Positions 56,991-64,000 of a stretch of 64,000 nt of DNA are shown piece after piece (the stretch's first letter is position 1; every line of letters begins with the position of its first letter). A program made the position numbers and the translations under genes. Origin of the DNA: Sepioteuthis lessoniana (lineage: Eukaryota > Mollusca > Cephalopoda > Myopsida > Loliginidae); contig CAUZXS010000227.1 of the NCBI GenBank assembly GCA_963585895.1, positions 86,001 to 150,000 of the forward strand, read 5' to 3'. Below the pieces are notes generated by a model. It saw only the letters and a program-made list of their open reading frames with translations. It was not told the DNA's origin and did not search any database.

Positions 56991-57640
56991 CTGTTGATTG
57001 AGTTACCCTATGGGAGTATATATGTTTGTACATGCACAATAACATTTCCTCCGATTGATTGCTAAGTTACATCAAGGTTGTATTACTGGTTCTCAAGATA
57101 TTCCAAATGGTTGCACACATTCCAAACAGGCCTGTTATATATATATATATATAAGTTTTTTTTGTTATATTATTTAGTTTTGTCCCTTTAAGAATAAGAT
57201 TTCTTTTCAAGCCTACTCTGTAATAGTTACACATATCTTGATATTTATTTGATTTTATATTTACTAAGTTTAGCTTATTATAGCACAAGGGTAAAAGTTT
57301 GGATGGCATTGAGTGAGGATGAAATTCATTAAAGTAGAAATAGTCTGCAAGATTGGCTTGCTAACACTTGTACTATGGCAAAGTGTCCTTTAAAACTGTT
57401 TAAGCTTAAATTAGTCTGGTACAAGAACACAAATATATGAGTAGCTCTTAGTGAAAATAAAACTTATTACTACTTTGATGGTCTGGCTAACTATTACTTT
57501 ATACTTAAGTGTGCATTAGTATTTACTAAGTTTACCTTTACATAGTACAAACTATTGTGTGACACTTGGTGAATACCAAACTCATTCTAGTAATTGTTAG
57601 TGTAAGTTTCTGTAATGAAAAAAAAAGGGGTTGGAACTCC
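56991..57640. other. No recognisable gene; short (TA)n at 57128-57151
   Basis: TGTGTGACACTTGGTGAATA at about 57556 resembles 30790 and 37590. Confidence 0.4.
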
Positions 57641-57885
57641 TTCTCGCCAACTCTGCTACTCACACTAACTCTCAGAATAACACAACTCTGCAACTCGCAC
57701 CAACTCCTCTTAGCTCAATGTTTGCTCTCTGCTCTCAGAATACCCCCCCCCTGCCTCACACATTTGGTCTTTTTATAGCCTCTTTTTCTCCTCATATGCA
57801 AATTACCGCTACTCACATATAAGGAGTCCACAAACTCACATTCCTCTTTTTTCTTTTACCGACGGTCAAACGCAGATGCGATGTG
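57626..57885. other. C-rich anonymous stretch (possible LTR or exon)
   Basis: Composition changes to C/T-rich: GGAACTCCTTCTCGCCAACT, CAACTCGCACCAACTCCTCT, TACCCCCCCCCTGCC and GACGGTCAAACGCAGATGCG followed by ATGTGAGTAA, which resembles a splice donor. Two overlapping short ORFs have no domain. Either a repeat end or a small noncoding exon. Confidence 0.3.
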
Positions 57886-58280
57886 AGTAATTTATTCTAT
57901 TACATTTTAGACCACAGTTTCCTAACTATTCTTGGTACCAATTGGAGAAATCATTCTCATATAGAACTGCATTTTATCAAAATCTTTTGAAGCAACAATT
58001 CAACATCAATAGCTTGTGAGATCAGAATATTAGTTTTACTGATTTGAAATGCCATAATTTTAGATGATAGACTTTTAAGAAATTTCCAAAGGAGAAAAAC
58101 ATTGACACTAATGATTTAATGACTGATGCACATAACTGCAAACTTTAATGCACCATTTTTACATATGATGTGTGCAGTAATTAATGCACATATTCTCATG
58201 AATACATCTTTTATGATTGTGTACATGCAACATACATGTTATGATCATGCACTGAAAATATGTACTTATATGAAATACAC

Positions 58281-58775
58281 TGAGGAAATCCTCATAGTGT
58301 ATTGGCTAACATACTGGACTGCAACATCATGATAAATGAATTCAAACTCCAATCACGCCATTACATTGACTTTTGGACTAATACTCTTGGGAAAACTATG
58401 AACCCCCTTATACACCCAGCTATAGGTTAAATAGTATCACTGCTGTTCATCTACGAGGATGGCTTTGGCATCAAATAACTTAAGAAGGTCGAGGAGGTGT
58501 CCTCGTGGTGTAATGGTTAAAGCGATGGACTGCGGAATCGTAGTAAGTGAGTTTGTACTCCAATTGTGCTGTTACAGTCACTTTTGGGCAAATACCCTTG
58601 GGAAAGGTATGAACCAATTTATTCCCCTAGTTATGGGTTAAATAGTACCATTACTCTTCTTCTCGGAGAATGGCCTTGGCATTAAATAACCTACAATAGT
58701 TGATATGCCATTAAACAAAACAAAACAAACCAAACCTTAAGAAGGTTGATATGCTATTAGATAAAGAAACCAAAT
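58281..58775 (+). mobile_element. Older SINE-A split by a younger SINE-A
   Basis: Left part 58281-58489 (ATCCTCATAGTGTATTGGCT head, GGGAAAACTATGAACCCCCT body). Right part 58747-58775 (TGATATGCTATTAGATAAAG tail). The interruption is the copy at 58490-58735. The older copy is visibly more diverged. Confidence 0.88.
58490..58735 (+). mobile_element. SINE-A, young copy with 11-bp target-site duplication
   Basis: GTGTCCTCGTGGTGTAATGG head almost identical to the 26607 copy. Tail GTTGATATGCCATTAAACAA. Flanks CTTAAGAAGGT at 58479-58489 and 58736-58746 are identical. Confidence 0.95.
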
Positions 58776-59152
58776 AAAACATACTGGCTACATTTTTACA
58801 TGTATGAAAGAAACACAAATGACTAAATTATGAGTTTATAAAAATCTCATGTATTAATTAAACACAGTTTTGCCTACTGAATAGGATAATTCATATTGGA
58901 ATTTATTGCTTTTTACTTTGGTTTATTCAACCCATTGTCTTGATTATCTTCAGGTGTTATATTTATTTGCTACTTTACCATACACTACCATTTATTTTTG
59001 TGACTTTTGTAAAGACTGAGCAAACATATATTTTTGTCCTTTCAAATCTCTAAAGTCATCAATTTATTATTTTTTGTGATTTTCTTTTATTGTCTCTTAG
59101 CTGAAAAGATGACTTATATTTAAGGTTGATATACAATTTCAAGGTCTATCTA

Positions 59153-59676
59153 CTTGAGTGAGTCAAAAGTTTTGCAATATTTTTGGTAGCATTTGGTAGC
59201 ACCAGATACTTTTTCTTTTAGACTGTAAGATGCTGAATGTGCCTGATACTCTCTAACTTCTCCTCTGTGGCTTGGGATATGGCCTCAGAATTGACAGTTT
59301 TAGGCCTACCTGACCTTGACTGGTCATCTAAGTTCTTGCAGCCTGAGTAAAATTTCTTAAACCATTTGATTACTGTACTATCATCAACTGCACCTTCACT
59401 TTTGACACAGCAAATATTTTTGGTTGCTTCTGTAGTGTTATCGCCCAGTTTTGAACTTGTAAAACTTAAGTTCCTGAATTAGACTATGTTGCACATTCAT
59501 CTGTGCAGCTTTCAAATCACACAGATTAAAACAATGCACAACCTGTCAACACACCAACTACCATGATACTAATAATCACAGTAGGTACCTTCTATGGCTT
59601 TGAATTGCTTTGGTCATGTGATATACACTACAAACTAACATGTATCAAAATATGCAAAACCTTTGACTCACCCTTG
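59153..59676 (-). mobile_element. Third-type mariner, internally deleted (524 bp), minus strand
   Basis: Ends CTTGAGTGAGTCAAAAGTTT and AAACCTTTGACTCACCCTTG are inverted repeats with TA outside (59151-59152, 59677-59678). Minus strand encodes the HTH half: NTTEATKNICCVKSEGAVDD, STVIKWFKKFYSGCKNLDDQ and SRSGRPKTVNSEAISQATEE. The catalytic half is missing. A frame shift lies near the start. Confidence 0.92.
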
Positions 59677-59679
59677 TAT

Positions 59680-62040
59680 TATATAAGAAAATGTGTCTAA
59701 TCTTCATAATGCTTTGACCTGTTTATATGTGTCATGACCTTGTTAAAATACTTTGAAGAAAACTATTTTTGTAAAAGATAGGATTACTTTCAACAACAAA
59801 AAAGTCATGTATCAAAAAGGACTATAAACCAATTAATCACTAAAAAGCTCTTATTCATTTATTTATCTTTTCCTCCCTTCAGAAAGATTATTAATGCAGT
59901 CAAATATTTAAAAAACATTCAACTGAATAATGTAAGGAAAATGTGGTTAAGCAGATTTATCTATAGCAGAAGATTGATAAAATGATTATCATATTTACTA
60001 ATGAAAAGCTTGGCAATTTTCAGTTTTTTGTTTTCCTGGAAACAACAGTCTAATTAAAATTAAGTTTTGATACCAAAATTTTACTTGAAGCTTATAGAGA
60101 CTTCATAATAATAATAATAATGAATATGTGGGAATAAATTTTTATCATTCACAAAATTTTGGCTTTCATTTTTTCTTTGTTTAAATTTTTTGGTCTCATT
60201 TTGTGTTAGCAAATCTTTTTGTAACTTTATAGATAACTAGTTGAAAATCTTCTCTGTTGGAAAGATTTTAAGCTATTTCTTATGAAATGCCTAATAGAGA
60301 TCATAGACTTGAACAATGTATTTATTGGATCATGCCTTATTTGAACTCTTAGATCACATTTAATTTAGATATCTGGGGAGAATTCACAAAAAATTTCATG
60401 TTGATAGTTTTTGGAAATCAAGACTTTTTACTCTTATTTTTTTTTCTTGAAACTACATAAATTGATAATAAATTTATCCAACTCATTTTTATTGCAGCAT
60501 TAAAAACAGGCATAACACAGAAATATATTTCTCTATGTGGACTTATAACTTAAACATCCTCAAGTTAATAGTCCCTGAGTGGCAATTGCTACAAATACTA
60601 CAAATATAAACACAATAACGTTTTTGTTTTTTTACTTATAATTTTCCATTGACCAGGAAAATGACTTAAATTTGGGTTCTGGTTATGAAAATTTCAGTTA
60701 GATATTTACTTTATATGGTTAAACAAAAGATAAAGATTTGGTTTAGCTAGTCTGATGGACACAAAGTAAAAGATGAGTATAGCAAAAAAGAAAATAATTA
60801 CACTTGAACCAATATTTATTATAAAAACAATCACTGAGTGGAAATATTTTTGGGCTTATATGATATATTTTTGCATTGTTAAGCTTTATATAAAGTTACT
60901 GAAAATCATCCTATGAGTCAAATTATAAAGTAATTCCCATGAAAAGTCTAAATTGAACCTTTGATCTCAATGAGAGATGTGTTTATTGAATCCTAACTTA
61001 TTTGAAAATCATTACCAATATGAACTTTTGGATGACATTTAATTTAGATGGAATTTCACAAAAGATTTCAAATCTCTTGATGGACACAAAGTGAGGGCCT
61101 GTTTAGCATTTAGTTTATACTAAAAACTTTAGAAATGTTTGGGATTTTCAAAATTCTGTATTTGTGATTTGGGCAGCTTAGATTTACAAAAATTCACTAT
61201 GCTTGTTTGGAGCTTCAATCTTTGGAAAAAAAAAAAGATTTTCAAAAACTCATTGTTTATAAATATATATTCTAATTTAGTATCAGTAAGTGATCTTATT
61301 GATCCGAGCAGCTAAAAAATATGCTCTCACATTCAGGAATGATTATCAGAAAATGAGGTTTTTGAATGTTACTCATGAGACTATAGAGATTGAAGCCATA
61401 AATGTTTGTGCTAAGAAACAAACTGCTTTAATAGTTTATTAACTATTGCCAGTTAAGTGCCGATGTCTACTGGAGTATTTTAAATGATATTTCAACCTAG
61501 ATCAATGTCATAAGTTCACTCTGCCGAGGATTTTATTCCCAAATCCTCTTGACATTGTTAACACAGTGCTTACAGCACTTATTAGAATCCATATAAAAGC
61601 TAAACAACTAAAAAGTAACATTTCATGTACTCCTAGTGAGTTGCAGAATGTTCAACTTTATTTTATGAGAGAAATATAACAGGAGTCTAAGGCAACATGT
61701 GTTGTGAAAATGTAGTTTGAAAGTAGAAAGCTTGGGTCTAATTTTAAGTAATTCTTCTTTGGAATTTCCAACACTTAGAAAAATATCTTTGAATTTTCTC
61801 CTTATCTAACGTAAATAACTTCTTAGAAATTCTAAGTGAATATTTGCTTCTTTCCTCTTATGAAATTTTCCTACCATAATTAATGAATATTATTAAGTGA
61901 TATTTTAAGGTATAGATTGACACTTTTGTTAGTATTCAAGTGTCACTCATGGCACTTCTGCTTAAGATCAAAGTGTAGTATCTGTATCTATAGAAATCTC
62001 ATTACTTTAAATACTCTAAGATAGTCAAAATTTAAAAAAA
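59680..62040. other. Repeat-poor AT-rich stretch; one diverged repeat pair
   Basis: 60300-60400 (GTATTTATTGGATCATGCCT, CACATTTAATTTAGATATCT) and 60980-61065 (GTGTTTATTGAATCCTAACT, GACATTTAATTTAGATGGAA) look like two old copies of one segment about 680 bp apart. No coding signal. Confidence 0.4.
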
Positions 62041-62896
62041 TAGAATTATATATATATATATATAGTTATCTATATTTATTAAAAAAGAGTGCTGATTATT
62101 GATAACAAAGCATGTATATCCAAGTTAAAATTGTGTAGATATAGAGTCAGTGGTGCTTGGTGGATCATCGAACCAAGTCCTAATATCTATATGTATTAGT
62201 TTATTACCAATCTGTCACTGTAGCAGAAAAATACGGATGTTAAATTGTGTATGAATTAAGAAGACTTTGGAATGTAATTGGCAACATGGTTCATGATGGG
62301 AGCTACACATTATACAAGTCATTGAAAGTGTCTTAGTAACTCTACATAATGATGAGTATAAAAATCCAACTTTATTTGTGTCTTAATTGAAATTTCTTTG
62401 ACATTTAGTTTTCTTCCTTCTAAAGACTTTTCCTAAAGTTATATTGTCCGTACATTTTTGCTGGCTGGTTCTACCTTTGCTCTTGTGTATAGATACTGTA
62501 GCAATTGATTTTTGCCTATGAGAAGATTTTGCTTCAATAAAACTATACTATAAATAACTTCTCTGCATTGCTTTATTTTATCTTATTTTTGTTATTCCTG
62601 CTCCCTTTTTTTTGTCTTCTTTTTTCTTTTTTTTTGTTACTTTTATTTTTGGTTCAGTGATGGTTATCCCTTGGCTATCCCTTTTATTATCTTTAGTTTT
62701 TTTCAGTAATAATAACATTTTTGGACAAAAGCAGATCATCCAATAATGTTAAAAGCTTGGAAATCTACTTGACAAAAGAAAAATATGACACATCACACTG
62801 AGTGCTGGAAACAGCCTTCTTTTTTTTACCTTTTTAAATTTTTTTATTGAGACTATGGCAGACTTCACTTTGTGACAAATGCAAACTATATAAAGT

Positions 62897-63040
62897 AGAA
62901 TGGTGTAATAGTTGTGGAACTAGTCTAGCCAATGGTTCCTAATGAATTTGATTCTCACTGGTTGCTCCCATGCTTCTGGCCTTGTGCCAAACTAAGCAAA
63001 GTTTAGTGAACGATTACTACTTAAAGTTGAAGTTGAATAT
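62897..63040 (+). mobile_element. Possible SINE of another family
   Basis: GAATGGTGTAATAGTTGTGG is A-box-like and TTTGATTCTCACTGGTTG B-box-like. Then GGCCTTGTGCCAAACTAAGC with AAAGTTTAGTGAACGATTAC, echoed at 38555, 50690 and 51112. Weak evidence. Confidence 0.4.
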
Positions 63041-63361
63041 CTAGAAATGCTTCATTGTTACTATTTTAATTATATTTTGAACAATTGAAAACCTATCATT
63101 CTAGAATCATTTGAATTTTGTTCTATAATTCATGGCTTCTTATTGATTGATTAAAAATATATATGGTTGGACATCTATATCAATTTTTTCTTTTTTGAGG
63201 AAACCATACCAAATTCTAAGAACCCTTGGGTAACATCACTTTTTATTTGTATAGGTAAATCAATAAGACTGTAGCCTAATGTTAAAAATAAGTAATTATT
63301 CAATATAATAAACATTTAATTCTAGCTTAAATTATTACAGATGTGTCAGATATAAATGTTC

Positions 63362-63545
63362 CACTCTGTATCGCCTTGAAACAATGTAATTATTTGTATT
63401 AAATAGGAATACTTGAAATTATACAACCATGTGCAAATTATTTGTATTAGATAGGAATACTTGATATATAACTGCATGCAAAAAATGATACAATGAATGC
63501 AATTCCATAACCTCTTGGCATGAAATAACTATAAGACAATCGGTC
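63362..63545 (+). mobile_element. Repeat-E 3' part
   Basis: AATAGGAATACTTGAAATTA, CATGTGCAAATTATTTGTAT and CCATAACCTCTTGGCATGAA. Confidence 0.6.
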
Positions 63546-63656
63546 AGCTATATCACCTGGTATTATGGTTTATAGGGATATGGATAATTTTATAGTGACT
63601 AATCATTCAATTAAAATTCACTGAATTTAGTTTAGGTGTCATTCATTTTGGATGTA

Positions 63657-63854
63657 TGAAGGTGGGCTGAAAAGTTCATAGCCTGACATCAGATATACTG
63701 TTGATGACTTTTTTGATCAATTAGATCCAAGCACTATAACACTGCTGAAAGAAGTATGTGGACCACAAAGAGACTATGTTGAAAAATAAACCTCATCTGG
63801 TCACATTCCATGAGAGTATCTTGATCAGTCTCTGAACTTTTCAGCTGACCCTCG
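63657..63854 (+). mobile_element. Mariner-type MITE (198 bp)
   Basis: Ends TGAAGGTGGGCTGAAAAGTT and AACTTTTCAGCTGACCCTCG are inverted repeats with TA outside. A short internal LLKEVCGPQRDYVEK before a stop resembles a mariner C-terminus. Everything between the left TIR and that tail is deleted. Confidence 0.85.
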
Positions 63855-64000
63855 TATTTACAGAAACGGTTTGTCATTATTTTTATTTTTCCTAGTTGTG
63901 TTTGTATGTCTGGATTAATAGTTGCTGACTCAGAAAATAAAGTGGTGAATATTTTGCCGATTCTGCACATTCATTGCCCAATGTGCCAGAATATCATAAT

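Overview
This is a eukaryotic, AT-rich, gene-poor, repeat-dominated window. The repeat mix is several tRNA-derived SINE families, internally deleted mariner/Tc1 elements, an RTE-type LINE represented only by 3' ends, and dozens of long (TA)n tracts. That mix fits a coleoid cephalopod, most likely an octopus. The organism call is inference from repeat style; no single-copy marker proves it.

Host coding content is close to nil. The only convincing host-gene signal is a candidate first coding exon at 14402-14503 (+). It has a strong start context, an in-frame stop just upstream, a clean 5' splice donor and a CpG-bearing promoter-like stretch before it. I cannot name its product. If it is real, much of the window to its right is probably its intron, but no second exon could be identified by eye.

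Family names used here are local labels. SINE-A: tRNA-like head with A-box TGGTGTAATGG and a tail ending near GTTGATATGCCATTAAAC. SINE-B: tRNA-like head and a 3' end containing CACATCCTGCTC. SINE-C: head with B-box GGTTCAATCCC and a body with GCTTAACACTCAGCATTATA. SINE-D: class-II tRNA-like head with a tail TCTGTGGATGAC running into (TA)n. Repeat-E: about 0.4-0.9 kb, no tRNA head seen, tail similar to SINE-A. Repeat-F: AGCAGGTATT...CCTGGGG type. LINE: RTE-like reverse-transcriptase C-terminus and endonuclease-distal 3' end.

Layout. 0-10 kb: LINE 3' end, a Tc1 deletion derivative, and a nested block (4.6-6.6 kb) in which repeat-E was split by a SINE-A, by a copy of a 690-bp segment also present at 8.5 kb, and by a mariner remnant. 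10-14 kb: SINE-B, a GC-richer anonymous stretch, a LINE end and a perfect 170-bp tandem duplication. 14-17.5 kb: the candidate promoter and first exon, then repeat-poor sequence. 17.5-26 kb: two copies of a 0.9-kb non-autonomous mariner, repeat-F, several SINEs and a large foldback. 26-34 kb: SINEs, LINE pieces and a 1.6-kb two-length minisatellite. 34-52 kb: dense repeat-E and SINE-C/D with several hairpins, the third mariner copy and a mariner-LINE chimera. 52-64 kb: Tc1 and mariner remnants, a nested SINE pair with a visible target-site duplication, and a long repeat-poor AT-rich tail.

The most unusual signals are structural: one internal deletion shared by three mariner copies with telomere-like repeats at the junction; an inverted template-switch footprint whose edge coincides with a segmental duplication breakpoint; a 54/37-bp mixed-unit minisatellite; and several long foldbacks.
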